Shown: positions 15,957 to 25,503, numbered from the stretch's first letter. The stretch is 34,207 nt of DNA from Compostibacter hankyongensis (GCF_039541075.1 NZ_BAABFN010000009.1:1-34207), one strand, 5' to 3'. Notes: generated by a model not told the origin, from the sequence alone. Translations and numbers: made by a program.

Positions 15957-17834
15957 TTACTGGTTAGGGTTCTGGATCAGCTTCGGGTTATTGCCCATTA
16001 CATCGTCGGGTATACGCGAGTAATAGTTGCCCAGCCGGAAGCGGTGCGCGTTGGTAACCGCGCTGGGCATTACCTTTTTAAACACCCATTTGCCGTTATC
16101 GGGGTGACCGGGATCGTAAATCTTATACGGCCAGAGCCCGAATATGCGGGTGCTGGGCGCATCGGCCTTACCCGGCAGGGTGGTGAGGTCGGAAGACGCG
16201 CCGTTCCATACCTTATGCGCCAGCCGCCAGCGCTTCATATCGTAAAGCTCATGGCCTTCGAAGGCCAGCTCTACCTTTCGCTCGTGCACGACACGGTCAA
16301 AGGTAATATCCGCCGCTTTGAGCGGAACATTCAGCCCGGCCCTGGCCCGCACCTGGTTCATATAAACGGCGGCCTGATCTTTCTGTCCCAGCTCAAAGGC
16401 TGCTTCCGCGGCATTCAGCAACACTTCTCCATAACGGTAACGCACCCACCAAACCTCACTGCCCGTACCGATCTGTCCGGCGCCGGTAGAAGGGTCGAGG
16501 AATTTCCGGATATAGAATCCTGTTTGCGTGCCGTGCTCAAGCTGATCGATGGGCCCGTCGAAGCCCACCACCTGTACGTTGGGCTTTCCCGGCAGATCCT
16601 TTTTCTGGCCGAAGGTAGAGCCGGTAACGATGCTCCCGTTCGCCAACACATAGCCGGCCCAGATGTCGAGGTTCTGATCCCGGAACTGGGTGCCCGGAAG
16701 GATTACGGTACCGCCCAGGCGCGCGTCGCGGCCGCTGAAGATGTCCTGGGGATCGTCGTATGGGATATCGTCGCCCGTAGCGGGGTCCTTTACGGCAAAG
16801 GGGGCAAAGGTGTTGTCCAGCTTTTCGAACGACTGTGCCAGGTTCAGCGAGGGGTTCAGAAAACCGCTCCAGGACCCTTCCTCCGTAATGGAGTGAGGCT
16901 GGTTCTGTACGGTGAACTGCGTAGTCCGGCTTCTGATCAGGTAGTCCTTCGCAAAGATCACCTCCGGGTTCCCGCTTTTGTCTGTAAAGAGCTGGGAAAA
17001 GTTTTTCTGCAGGTCATCCGGGTTTTTCAGATACAGGGAATAGATATGGCTGTTGATCAGCTCCTGTGCGGCGTCCAGCGCGATACGGTAATAGGATTCC
17101 GCCTTTCCGGCCGGAATGCCCACCACATCTCCGGGGAGCGATACGGTGGGTGTAGTGGCCCCGTATCGGGCAATGGAGCCGGCGTACAGCGCGGCCCGGG
17201 ACTTCATCGCCAGGGCGGCGCCCCAGGTAGCCCGGGACTTGGTGCCCGCATCCTTCGGGAGAAAATTGAGGGTCGAGTCCAGCTCGCTGATGACAAAGTC
17301 ATATATCTCGGATTCCTTGTTACGCGGATGCTGCAGATACGTAGGGTCCCCGCTGTAGTTGTAATGCATGGTATCGAGGATCAGGGGCACTCCGCCCATC
17401 CGCTTTACCAGCTCGAAATAGACATTGGCCCGCAGGAATTGCGCCTCGGCCAAAAAGCGGTTGCGGTCCGTAGAGTCGAGCTTGTCCGCAAGCCGGCATT
17501 TCTGGATAAACAGATTGATATCGCGGATGTAACCATAGTCCCAGTAGTTACCGGAGGTATAATCGTAGGTCTGGTTCTGATGCCGGTGGTAGTCGCCGTA
17601 GCTCGAGGCAAAGGCTTCGTCGAAATCGGCAAAGTTGGCAAATTGCTCCAGCTGCTGATAGTCGGGAATACGGTCGTACAGGTCGGCCAGAACGGAAAAG
17701 ACCAGCTTGGGATCTGACCATACCTGATCGTTCAGCAGTACGTCGGTCGGTTTTTTGTCCAGCCAGTCGTCCTGCATTTTGTTACACCCCAGGGCGGCAG
17801 TAACGACAAGCAGTATAAGACAAAGTTTCTTCAT
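15957..17834 (-). CDS. RagB/SusD family nutrient-uptake outer-membrane lipoprotein
   Basis: The 625-aa protein carries a lipobox AALGC (Cys17) followed by NKMQDDWLDKKP, with the acidic residues expected of Bacteroidota surface-lipoprotein export. TPR-like helices make up the N-terminal half (DRNRFLAEAQFLRANVYFELVKRMGG region near 120-150). The C-terminal half has VLLNAAEAAFELGQ and FDRVVHERKVELAFEGHE, a hallmark of SusD. It caps the SusC transporter and captures ligand at the cell surface. It sits 18 bp after susC. The ligand cannot be told; the neighbouring FGE hints at a sulfated substrate, which is inference. Confidence 0.95.
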   Translation of the reverse strand: MKKLCLILLVVTAALGCNKMQDDWLDKKPTDVLLNDQVWSDPKLVFSVLADLYDRIPDYQQLEQFANFADFDEAFASSYGDYHRHQNQTYDYTSGNYWDYGYIRDINLFIQKCRLADKLDSTDRNRFLAEAQFLRANVYFELVKRMGGVPLILDTMHYNYSGDPTYLQHPRNKESEIYDFVISELDSTLNFLPKDAGTKSRATWGAALAMKSRAALYAGSIARYGATTPTVSLPGDVVGIPAGKAESYYRIALDAAQELINSHIYSLYLKNPDDLQKNFSQLFTDKSGNPEVIFAKDYLIRSRTTQFTVQNQPHSITEEGSWSGFLNPSLNLAQSFEKLDNTFAPFAVKDPATGDDIPYDDPQDIFSGRDARLGGTVILPGTQFRDQNLDIWAGYVLANGSIVTGSTFGQKKDLPGKPNVQVVGFDGPIDQLEHGTQTGFYIRKFLDPSTGAGQIGTGSEVWWVRYRYGEVLLNAAEAAFELGQKDQAAVYMNQVRARAGLNVPLKAADITFDRVVHERKVELAFEGHELYDMKRWRLAHKVWNGASSDLTTLPGKADAPSTRIFGLWPYKIYDPGHPDNGKWVFKKVMPSAVTNAHRFRLGNYYSRIPDDVMGNNPKLIQNPNQ

Positions 17835-17852
17835 CGCTTCGTGTTTTAAGGG

Positions 17853-20800
17853 TCAGAAAGTCAGGTTAATGCCTACGTTCACAAACTTGCTCTGCGGGTA
17901 TTGCAGACCGTTGTCAGCGCTTACTTCCGGATCCAGGAAGCTGGCGTTCTTCTTGAGGTTGTCGAAGGAGAAGAGGTCATAACCGTTGAGATAGATGCGG
18001 GCCTTTTCGATCTTTACCTTTTGGGTCCATCGGCCGGGAAGCGTATAGCCGAGCTCGAGGGTCCTCAGCCGGGCTTGCCGGATATTGATCAGCCACCAGG
18101 TAGAATTCTTATTGTAGTTGCTGTGCTCGGAGTCATTGAAGCGCAGGGGCGGATACTTGCCGGGTATCCAGGGACTGTTCAGGTCGAAAGGATCTTCGCG
18201 GTGCCAGCGGTCGGTATAGTCCTTAAGCAGGTTGCCGCCGTTCTGAAAAGGCCAGCGGGCTTCCCAGTTGCGGTTATAGGAATAGAGGCCCGCATAGGAG
18301 AAATCGGCGGTAAAGTCAATGCCCTTCCAGCCCAGGGTAATGCTCAAACCGCCGTAGAGCGCCGGCTGTCCGGCCGTATTATAACCAATGGGCCGCATAT
18401 CATATTCGTCGATGGCACCGTCCCCGTTCGCATCCTTATAGATAAAGTCGCCGGGCAGCAGCGTCTTGTTGCCGAACCCGTCAATGTTCACCGGATAGTT
18501 GTTGATCTGTTCCTGCGAGCGGAACTGACCGGTGACTTCATACCCCCAGAAAATGCCTGCCCAGCGTTCCTCAACGGAATTACGGTAATGATCCCAGGAA
18601 TTTCCCCAGGTAGGCTTATAGGTCTGCAGGTCCCTTTTCCGCGAATAGGACATGTTGCCGGAGACGGTGTACCGGAGCCCTCCTATCTTGTTGGTGTAGC
18701 TCAGCGCCACCTCGCCACCTACCTGGGCATCGCTGTTCAGGTTCTCATCCGGCAGGGTATAGCCCAGCTCACTGGGCACCACCACATCATATTTGGGGGC
18801 ACGCAAGCCGGTGCGTTTGCGGTAAAAATAATCCAGCGATCCGGTAAGCTTCCCGTTCCCGAGAGAAAAGTCCAGCCCGACATCAAAGATGTGGCTGATG
18901 AACCAGGATACGCTGGTGATAGGCTCGCCCACATCCCGCGAGCTGGTGACGGCTTCACCGTCGAGGATCACGGTACCCTGGCCGAAGTGGTAGCCCGGGA
19001 TATAGCCAAAGGGATCGATATACCGCGGATCGTCAACCGGGATACCTTCGTTGATATTGTCATCCCCCAGCTGCCCGTAAGAGACGCGCAGCTTGGCATC
19101 GTCAAGGACGCTGCCGGAGCCCGTCAGCGACTTGAAGAAAGGCTCGCCGGTAAAGCGCCATCCTGCCGAGAAGGAAGGAAAAAAGCCGGAGCGCTTGCCC
19201 GGGGCAAACTTCCAGGAAGCATCATAACGGCCGGAGGCTTCCAGGTAATACCGGCCGGCATAGTTGTAGGTAAGTCTGCCGATATAGCCGATGCGCGCCT
19301 CCTCATCGTCATGATCGTTATACTGATCGATAGTATTGGCCCGGATGATGTCCAGCTGGTTTACAGGCGGCACATCGTGCAGCCAGTTGCTGAGGGTCCG
19401 GCGCTGGTACCACTCCGTGACGAAGGTAGCGCCTATGGTATGCTGACCGAAGCTGTTGTTATAGCTGAGCTGTCCCTGCAGATCGCTTTCGGTGACCAGG
19501 TCCTGCTGGCGTTCCTGCCAGGGGTTGGCGCTGCCGCCATGCGGGGTATAGCTGCTGTCGGCAGGATTATAGATATAAGCATCGTAGGTAAATTCATGGT
19601 TGGTGAGGTATTGGTTGGCATAATAGTAAGAATATACAGCCCTGGCCGAAAGGCCTTTTACGGGCAGGTCGTAATCTGCATGGAAGTTGGTCTGCAGCAC
19701 CCGCCAGTCCGACTGCCATTTGCCCGAACGCGCATAGGTCCACAAAGCGGCATTGTCGTTGTTGTGGCCGATATCATTGAGATACTCGGGATTGTTGTTG
19801 GCATAGGGATGCTCGGTGGGCGGATTACGCATGACGGCGAACAGGGGCTCCCAGTAGTCATCCACACCCGGCACACCGGGATTCTTTCTTTGCTCTATCC
19901 TGCCGTTGATATCCATCCCCACCTTCAGTCTTTCCCCGATGCGGGTATCGATATTGGACTGGATATTGGTGCGGTTGAAATTATACTGCCGGAACACGGC
20001 ATCCTGGTTAAGCCGGGTAACGGAAAAATAATAGTTGGTCGTCTTGCTGCCGCCGGATACGTTTACGTTTACCGAGGTCTGGGGAGCGTTTTTCCGGAAA
20101 ATAAAATCGCGCCAGTTGAAGCTCTGGTATCCGTATTCGGTGCCTTTCTTCCATTTTTCCAGCTCCTCGGGGGTAATATTGGTACTGCCGCCGCCGTTCA
20201 TCTGGGCGTCGGCGGCCGCCGCCATCCACTGGTAAGCATTCAGCACATCGTTCGGATAGCGGAACATGTTCTGCCAGCCGGTGTAGGCATCGATCCTGAC
20301 ACGGGTGGGCATGTTCAGGCTGCCCCGCTTGGTGGTGACCACGACTACCCCGTTGGCCGCACGTACCCCGTAAATGGCCGCCGAGGCATCCTTCAGCACC
20401 GAGATGCTGGCGATATCATTGGGGGCGATGTTGTTGAACTGGCCTTCGTCTTTTACCACGCCGTCGATCACATAGAGCGGTGTGCCCATGTTCCTGATCT
20501 GAATGCCGGCCGAAGCGCCGGGACGGCCCTCAGACTGGCGGAAGGAAAGACCGCTGATCTTTCCGGCCAGGGAGGTGCTCACGGTGGAGCCGCCGTGTAC
20601 TTTTTCGATGTCCTCGCTGGTCACGCTGGAGATAGCCCCGGTAAGGTCTTCCTTTTTCTGCGTGCCGTAGCCGATCACCACCACGTCTTTTAACGCCTTG
20701 GATGAGGACTCCAGCCGCACGTCAAGACTGGTCTGACCGCCGACAGGCACCTCTTTGGTGATATAACCCACATAAGTGAATACCAACGTATCGTTCAGCT

Positions 20801-21338
20801 CCGGTACATCGAGCGAAAAGGTCCCGTTCACGTCGGTTACCGTGCCGACACCCGTACCCTTGACCCGCACGGTCACGCCCGTGAGGGAAATACCTTTATC
20901 ATCCTTCACCGTACCGTGAACGGTTATGGCATGCATGATAACGCTCATCCGCTTTAACGAAGCCAGCTCTTTCTTTGGGGTGATGACGATCAGGCGGTTG
21001 TTCAGCAGCTTATAGTCTACCCCGTTACCGGAGAGCATGCTGCGGAGGACGTTTTTCAGCGGTTCCTTTTTTACATTCAGGGAAACCGGCTTTTTATCGG
21101 CTACCAGATCAAGGGAATAGATAAAATGATAATCGGTTAGTCCCTCGAGCTTACTGAGCACATCCACAATAGTGGCATTTTCAACATTCAGGGTTACCTT
21201 ATCGCTTTGTGAATAAGCAGCGGCAGATGCATCAAGTATTCCAACGAGCGTTAGCAAAACGGCCAGCTTCATAGCAATCAGTATTTTCGCTCCACCAGAC
21301 AGCCCAGGATGCGATCTTCTGTTATTGTTTTTTTGCAT
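17853..21338 (-). CDS. SusC/RagA TonB-dependent transporter with STN signalling domain
   Basis: I place the start at the ATG at 21338 (MQKNNNRRSHPG, 1161 aa) because the longer frame to 21458 only translates intergenic hairpin DNA. A signal segment (about 23-46, ILIAMKLAVLLTLVG) precedes an STN domain (about 50-110; VTLNVENATIVDVLSKLEG) that contacts FecR. Next come a carboxypeptidase-D-like domain (about 135-210; VHGTVKDDKGISLTGVTV), the TonB-box-like motif DVVVIGYGTQKK, a plug domain (PLYVIDGVV, YGVRAANGVVVVTTKRG), and a long barrel ending VNVGINLTF. The protein imports ligands handed over by SusD using TonB energy and signals to the anti-sigma factor. The FecR gene lies upstream on the same strand, 249 bp away, with hairpins in the gap. 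Confidence 0.95.
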   Translation of the reverse strand: MQKNNNRRSHPGLSGGAKILIAMKLAVLLTLVGILDASAAAYSQSDKVTLNVENATIVDVLSKLEGLTDYHFIYSLDLVADKKPVSLNVKKEPLKNVLRSMLSGNGVDYKLLNNRLIVITPKKELASLKRMSVIMHAITVHGTVKDDKGISLTGVTVRVKGTGVGTVTDVNGTFSLDVPELNDTLVFTYVGYITKEVPVGGQTSLDVRLESSSKALKDVVVIGYGTQKKEDLTGAISSVTSEDIEKVHGGSTVSTSLAGKISGLSFRQSEGRPGASAGIQIRNMGTPLYVIDGVVKDEGQFNNIAPNDIASISVLKDASAAIYGVRAANGVVVVTTKRGSLNMPTRVRIDAYTGWQNMFRYPNDVLNAYQWMAAAADAQMNGGGSTNITPEELEKWKKGTEYGYQSFNWRDFIFRKNAPQTSVNVNVSGGSKTTNYYFSVTRLNQDAVFRQYNFNRTNIQSNIDTRIGERLKVGMDINGRIEQRKNPGVPGVDDYWEPLFAVMRNPPTEHPYANNNPEYLNDIGHNNDNAALWTYARSGKWQSDWRVLQTNFHADYDLPVKGLSARAVYSYYYANQYLTNHEFTYDAYIYNPADSSYTPHGGSANPWQERQQDLVTESDLQGQLSYNNSFGQHTIGATFVTEWYQRRTLSNWLHDVPPVNQLDIIRANTIDQYNDHDDEEARIGYIGRLTYNYAGRYYLEASGRYDASWKFAPGKRSGFFPSFSAGWRFTGEPFFKSLTGSGSVLDDAKLRVSYGQLGDDNINEGIPVDDPRYIDPFGYIPGYHFGQGTVILDGEAVTSSRDVGEPITSVSWFISHIFDVGLDFSLGNGKLTGSLDYFYRKRTGLRAPKYDVVVPSELGYTLPDENLNSDAQVGGEVALSYTNKIGGLRYTVSGNMSYSRKRDLQTYKPTWGNSWDHYRNSVEERWAGIFWGYEVTGQFRSQEQINNYPVNIDGFGNKTLLPGDFIYKDANGDGAIDEYDMRPIGYNTAGQPALYGGLSITLGWKGIDFTADFSYAGLYSYNRNWEARWPFQNGGNLLKDYTDRWHREDPFDLNSPWIPGKYPPLRFNDSEHSNYNKNSTWWLINIRQARLRTLELGYTLPGRWTQKVKIEKARIYLNGYDLFSFDNLKKNASFLDPEVSADNGLQYPQSKFVNVGINLTF

Positions 21339-21408
21339 AGATTTGAATTGGAGATTAAGCTGATGTCGGACTTTGCAAGAGGAAAACATCGGCAAAACAG
21401 TCTCGTTG

Positions 21409-21428
21409 CCGGGGAGTTCGCTCCCCGG
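21409..21428 (-). terminator. Strong hairpin between fecR and susC
   Basis: CCGGGGAG, four-base loop, CTCCCCGG: a perfect 8-bp GC stem with TTCG (plus) or CGAA (minus) in the loop. No T-tract follows on the minus strand. A second, imperfect stem (CCCG...CGGG, about 21466-21490) lies just before it in the direction of transcription. It may attenuate read-through from fecR, stabilise the susC leader, or act as a weak terminator. Confidence 0.5.
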
Positions 21429-21587
21429 TTTATCTACTTTCCGTAAAAGGCACGGCATTACCCTTCCCGGGCAGACCTGCGGCCTGCGGGTAAGACGGTA
21501 AACGCGCGGCTGGACAGATACTTAAGGCGGGTAATAATATACTACGAAGGACAGCATCATATTTTCATTTATAGGATCTGCATGGAT

Positions 21588-22682
21588 CTATGGAGACATT
21601 TCGGAGTCCTGGCTGATCACCACCTCGCGATCATGGATACGATACCGGAAGGGTAAGGTAAGCTGCAGCGCATCCAACGCTTCTTTCAAAGTTTCCCTGT
21701 CGAAGTAACCGCTCAGCCGCTTGGCCACCAGGCTTTTGTCCAGAAAAATAAATGAGACATTGTATTTTCTCTCCATGGCCCTGGCTACCTGTCCGAAAGC
21801 TTCGCTGCGAAAGACCAGCACCCCTTCCGTCCAGGAAGAATAAAAAGAGGTATCCACGCTGATCACCTTCAGCTGATCCGAGATACGGTTAATGCTGACT
21901 TTTTCCCCCGGCTCGATCTTCCGGCTCATCTCGTGGTTATTGACCCGCACATTGAAGGCAATGGCGCCCCGGGTCAGCACGGCCTCGGTCAGTGAGTCAT
22001 TCCCGTAAGCCGTTACGTTAAACCGGGTACCCAGCACGCTGATCGTGGCATATGCCGTTTTCACAATAAAAGGATGTTCTGCCGACTGCTTCACGTCAAA
22101 GAAAGCCTCGCCGGTAAGGTATACGATTCTTTTTCCCGATGCGCTGCTGCAGAAGCTGACAGATGTATTACCGTTCAGCCAGGCAACAGACCCGTCCGGC
22201 AATGTCCTCCGCTCCCTTTCTCCCGGCCGTGTTTTCAGATCAACTTTTGTATCGGTGTTTTTCAATCCGTTTTTTTCCGGCCGGTCATGCAGCGCAGCAG
22301 CATCTTCTGCGGTGGCCTTCCCACCTGCGGCGAACCCGGGCCGCCCGTGATCGTTGCGCCACCAACCTATGGCGGCAAACAGGATCGCCAGGACGGCAGC
22401 GGCTATTCCGATCCCGATCATCGGCCGGGACACAAAACGCGTTTTCTTTTGGGCGGCGACATCCTGGTTTTCGGATACTGCTTTCCACGCCCGGTCCACG
22501 TCAAAGCGGTATACATTGGTAGCCGTACCTACAGCGTACCACAAATCCCATAAGCGCTCAAATTCTTTAAAGTGCTCTGGCGTCTCCGCAAGCCATTGTT
22601 CAACCTTTATCGTTTCTTCTTCATCAGCTTCGCCGGCGATATATTTCAACAAAGGCGCTCGCATATCGCCCAAATCAGCCAT
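21588..22682 (-). CDS. FecR family anti-sigma factor
   Basis: The 364-aa protein has a cytoplasmic N-terminal region (about 1-85; sigma-binding, IAGEADEEETIKVEQWL), one transmembrane helix (about 89-108; IGIGIAAAVLAILFAAIGWW), and a periplasmic FecR domain (about 150-270; RRTLPDGSVAWLNGNTSV, GEAFFDVK, FIVKTAYATISVLGTRFNV). A DUF4974-type C-terminal domain follows (about 295-360; FRSEAFGQVARAMERKYNV, LSGYFDRETLKEALDAL). It holds the ECF sigma factor at the membrane and releases or activates it when the STN domain of SusC reports ligand. It is upstream of susC on the same strand but divergent from the sigma gene (132-bp gap), unlike the usual sigma-fecR order. Confidence 0.95.
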   Translation of the reverse strand: MADLGDMRAPLLKYIAGEADEEETIKVEQWLAETPEHFKEFERLWDLWYAVGTATNVYRFDVDRAWKAVSENQDVAAQKKTRFVSRPMIGIGIAAAVLAILFAAIGWWRNDHGRPGFAAGGKATAEDAAALHDRPEKNGLKNTDTKVDLKTRPGERERRTLPDGSVAWLNGNTSVSFCSSASGKRIVYLTGEAFFDVKQSAEHPFIVKTAYATISVLGTRFNVTAYGNDSLTEAVLTRGAIAFNVRVNNHEMSRKIEPGEKVSINRISDQLKVISVDTSFYSSWTEGVLVFRSEAFGQVARAMERKYNVSFIFLDKSLVAKRLSGYFDRETLKEALDALQLTLPFRYRIHDREVVISQDSEMSP

Positions 22683-22814
22683 AAAACCTGTGCTTTATCA
22701 TAATAAGACAGTTCAAAAGAACGTTACCCCGACAAATATCTTTTTTATTCCGGAATATTTTTTAATCAGAAATCTATTTTTAATTTTAACAGGCAGAACT
22801 ATCTCCGCCAACTT

Positions 22815-23387
22815 ATGACACCGCTAACCCATCAGAGTGAGGAAGAGCTGACGCGTCTTTTACAGGAAGGAAACATATACGCCTATGAGCTCATCTTCAG
22901 AAGGTATTATGTAGGCTTATGCGGATTTGCCATACGGTTCGTGCAGGAACCCGAAGCAGCGGAAGAAATCGTACAGGGCATTTTTATGAAGCTCTGGGAA
23001 AAACGCGAAACGATCAACATCGACACTTCGCTCAAGTCCTATCTTTTCCGCAGCACCTTTAACCACTGCAGCAATCATCTCTCACATATCAAGATCCGCA
23101 ACAATTATATTTCCAGGATACGCGAGAGCCTGCTCCGGGACGAATACCTGTCGGACCCCGTTATGGACAGCCTCGCTTATAAAGAGCTGAACGATAAGAT
23201 CACCGCAGCCATTGAAGAGCTGCCTGCTTCGTGCAGGCAGATCTTTAAGATGAGCCGCTTCGACGGCCTCAAATATGCGGAAATAGCCGCCCAGCTCGAT
23301 ATTTCCGTAAAGACGATCGAAACCCAGATTTCCCGGGCGCTGATACGGCTGAGAAGATCGCTGCAGGAATTTCTGATCAATGCCTGA
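22815..23387 (+). CDS. ECF RNA polymerase sigma factor, Bacteroidota expansion family
   Basis: The 190-aa protein has sigma region 2 (about 25-90; YELIFRRYYVGLCGFAIRFV, EIVQGIFMKLWEKRE) and region 4 (about 125-185; ELPASCRQIFKMSRFDGLKYAEIAAQ split over the helix-turn-helix, then ISVKTIETQISRALIRLR). The family directs RNA polymerase to SusC/SusD-type uptake operons. It is transcribed away from fecR, with 132 bp between the start codons, so the shared region probably holds both promoters; it contains GTTC-AAAA-GAAC and the palindrome ATTCCGGAAT but no perfect TAnnTTTG. An FGE gene follows after 67 bp on the same strand and is probably cotranscribed. Confidence 0.95.
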   Translation: MTPLTHQSEEELTRLLQEGNIYAYELIFRRYYVGLCGFAIRFVQEPEAAEEIVQGIFMKLWEKRETINIDTSLKSYLFRSTFNHCSNHLSHIKIRNNYISRIRESLLRDEYLSDPVMDSLAYKELNDKITAAIEELPASCRQIFKMSRFDGLKYAEIAAQLDISVKTIETQISRALIRLRRSLQEFLINA

Positions 23388-23454
23388 AATGATTTCAACC
23401 CAAGCCGATGAAAGACCAAGACGTCATTTCCGTAATACCTATAATTGATTTTTG

Positions 23455-24417
23455 ATGTCCGCTACAGAAAACCAGCAAAAGCCTTCGTGCTGCACCGCTT
23501 CCCGGCAGGGAAAAATGCCGCCGCAGGCCCTCCCCGTCCCGTCGCAGGCGGAACAGCCATCCACAGACGATATAGTAGCGCTGCCGGGAGGATCGTTCCT
23601 GATGGGCACGGATGACGGCGAGGGATTTCCCGCCGACGGAGAAGGGCCGGTACGCGAGGTCTGGCTGGATGCTTTTCATATAGGCGCTACTGTGGTCACC
23701 AATCTTCAGTTTGCCGGCTTTATCAAAGCCACCGGCTATAAAACAGATGCCGAGCGATACGGCTGGTCTTTCGTCTTTTACGGGCTGTTATCTGCAGAAG
23801 CCCTCGACGAAGGACCGCAGGTGGCGGTAGAAACGCCCTGGTGGTGCGCTATCCCCGGAGCCACCTGGGACCGGCCGGAAGGACCGGGCACCCATATCAA
23901 AGACCGGATGGATCATCCCGTGGTGCATGTGTCCTGGAACGATGCCATGGCTTATTGCAGCTGGGCGGGCCGGCGGCTGCCTACAGAGGCGGAATGGGAA
24001 TATGCCGCCCGGGGAGGTCTGATACAGAAAAAATATCCCTGGGGCGACGAGCTGACACCGGATGGAATACACCAATGCAACATCTGGCAGGGCACTTTCC
24101 CCGATCATAACAGTCTCGACGATGGCTTCCTGGGTACGGCTCCCGCCCGCAGCTTTGCCCCGAACGGTTACGGTCTTTATAATATGGCAGGGAATGTATG
24201 GGAATGGTGCGGCGACTGGTTTGATACGGATTTTCATATCCGCGGTCCGCGGGAGAATCCGCAAGGACCGGCACAAGGACAGACCCGGGTCATGCGGGGC
24301 GGCTCTTTTCTATGCCACCACTCCTACTGCAACCGGTACCGGGTAGCGGCGCGTTCCTCAAATACGCCGGACAGCTCCACCTCCAACCTCGGATTCCGCT
24401 GCGTCGCGGATAGCTGA
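23455..24417 (+). CDS. Formylglycine-generating enzyme family protein (likely active FGE)
   Basis: The ATG at 23455 gives 320 aa; a TTG one codon earlier is less likely. The FGE-sulfatase (SUMF1) fold spans about 40-318, with motifs PGGSFLMGTDDGEGFP, HPVVHVSWNDAMAYCSWAG, RRLPTEAEWEYAARGG, YPWGDE, NGYGLYNMAGNVWEW and SNLGFRC. Both catalytic cysteines of true FGEs are kept: GGSFLCHHSYC with Cys287 and Cys292, matching Cys336/Cys341 of human SUMF1. True FGEs oxidise a sulfatase active-site Cys to formylglycine. The N-terminus (CCTASRQGK) shows no clear signal peptide, so cytosolic action is likely. No sulfatase is in the window. It is 67 bp behind the ECF sigma gene. Confidence 0.92.
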   Translation: MSATENQQKPSCCTASRQGKMPPQALPVPSQAEQPSTDDIVALPGGSFLMGTDDGEGFPADGEGPVREVWLDAFHIGATVVTNLQFAGFIKATGYKTDAERYGWSFVFYGLLSAEALDEGPQVAVETPWWCAIPGATWDRPEGPGTHIKDRMDHPVVHVSWNDAMAYCSWAGRRLPTEAEWEYAARGGLIQKKYPWGDELTPDGIHQCNIWQGTFPDHNSLDDGFLGTAPARSFAPNGYGLYNMAGNVWEWCGDWFDTDFHIRGPRENPQGPAQGQTRVMRGGSFLCHHSYCNRYRVAARSSNTPDSSTSNLGFRCVADS

Positions 24418-24540
24418 ATAAAATGCCCCGAAAAGAGGGTTCGCTGCCGCCGGGCCTACAGGGTCTGCCGGGCCTGTAACGGCAATGCCACCGGTCCGTA
24501 TCCGGATCGGTACCACTAACAAGACCGGATATACGAAAGA

Positions 24541-25503
24541 TCATTCCTGCAAAGCAGTGTACACTGCGGTGAAGGTTACCGTCTCGTCCGGTTCCGGTCG
24601 CTGCAGATACAGGTGGTTGTTGAATGCATCGGGGGGGCCGCTCAGGTGCTCGATAGCGATGCTTCGCCGTTCCGGCGGTATATAGATCTGCAGCACAGGG
24701 TAAGTATCCCCCGGGCTGAAAAGGATACGGATCCGTTTTTCGGGATCATACAGCTGCGCTACCGGTCCTTCTGCAGGCGTTGTTATAAAAGAGTTGTCCA
24801 GCTCCACACCACTTAGCGTCTCCGGCGCTCCGAACCGTTTGTTGGGTAGTAAACGACCGGTGGGGACAAGCCGCGCATCGAATTCCAGCAGGTGATCGGC
24901 ACGAAACTGTAGCATCATTCGGTCTACCGGCGTGCCTGTCCGGAAGTAAGGATGCCATCCGTCCATCAGGGGTATGGGCACCTCCGACCGGTTATGAACA
25001 ACGGTGCTGAGCGAGAGGCGGCAGCCGGGCTCCAGCCGGTAGATGACGGTACAGTCATAGTCGAAGGGATAACCCGGATCCTCATGGCGGTAAGGGTATG
25101 CAAGCGCTACTTCGGCCCCTGCGGCAGAGACACGGGTATGCTGCACCCGGAAGGGCTTGTCGTACAGCAGACCATGCAGCGCGCTGCCGTCCTTGCCGGT
25201 AGCAGAAAAAGCATAAGAATGCCCATCTGCTGTATATTTTCCCTCCGGTATACGACAGGCAAAAGGACTCAGCCGCGCCCCCCGGAAGCTTTGGCCCAGC
25301 TCCGCTTCCAGGCTTTGCCGGTCTGCATACTGCTCGATGAGATTCAGCCGTTCCGCTCCGGGCCGGGGAATATACCAGGCGTGCCACAGACACCCGTAAC
25401 GGGGCAGCAGCTGTACGCGGCAGCCACTTTCCGCATCTGCCAGCTCCCAGATATCAAGTCCCTGCCGGTGATAATAATTAACGGAGAAGTGCATATTTTT
25501 CAT
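24541..25503 (-). CDS. Aldose 1-epimerase-like protein
   Basis: The frame can extend to a TTG at 25527 or an ATG at 25515; I favour the ATG at 25503 (MKNMHFSVNYY, 320 aa). The beta-sandwich mutarotase fold is suggested by LSPFACRIPEGKY, GSALHGLLYDKPF (substrate His), DGWHPYF (catalytic His region) and the C-terminal IAIEHLSGPPDAFNN with the likely catalytic Glu. The family interconverts alpha and beta anomers of free sugars. No signal peptide, so it should act in the cytosol. It is convergent with the FGE gene and divergent from the C1 peptidase gene. Family assignment is good; whether it is a true epimerase or a related sugar-binding member is open. Confidence 0.85.
   Translation of the reverse strand: MKNMHFSVNYYHRQGLDIWELADAESGCRVQLLPRYGCLWHAWYIPRPGAERLNLIEQYADRQSLEAELGQSFRGARLSPFACRIPEGKYTADGHSYAFSATGKDGSALHGLLYDKPFRVQHTRVSAAGAEVALAYPYRHEDPGYPFDYDCTVIYRLEPGCRLSLSTVVHNRSEVPIPLMDGWHPYFRTGTPVDRMMLQFRADHLLEFDARLVPTGRLLPNKRFGAPETLSGVELDNSFITTPAEGPVAQLYDPEKRIRILFSPGDTYPVLQIYIPPERRSIAIEHLSGPPDAFNNHLYLQRPEPDETVTFTAVYTALQE

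Noticed and set aside
16044..17717. 557-codon open frame on the plus strand
   Set aside because: Antisense to the SusD gene, with no recognisable domain or signal peptide.
17901..20693. 930-codon open frame on the plus strand
   Set aside because: It lies wholly opposite the SusC gene, whose protein motifs are unmistakable. High GC at third positions creates long antisense frames here.
21339..21458. 40-residue N-terminal extension of SusC
   Set aside because: It translates the CCGGGGAG/CTCCCCGG hairpin and places the signal peptide far from the N-terminus; the ATG at 21338 fits the family.
24418..24540. Repeated GCCGGGCCT text between the FGE and epimerase genes as a terminator
   Set aside because: The copies are direct, not inverted, and no stem with a T-tract can be drawn in either direction.
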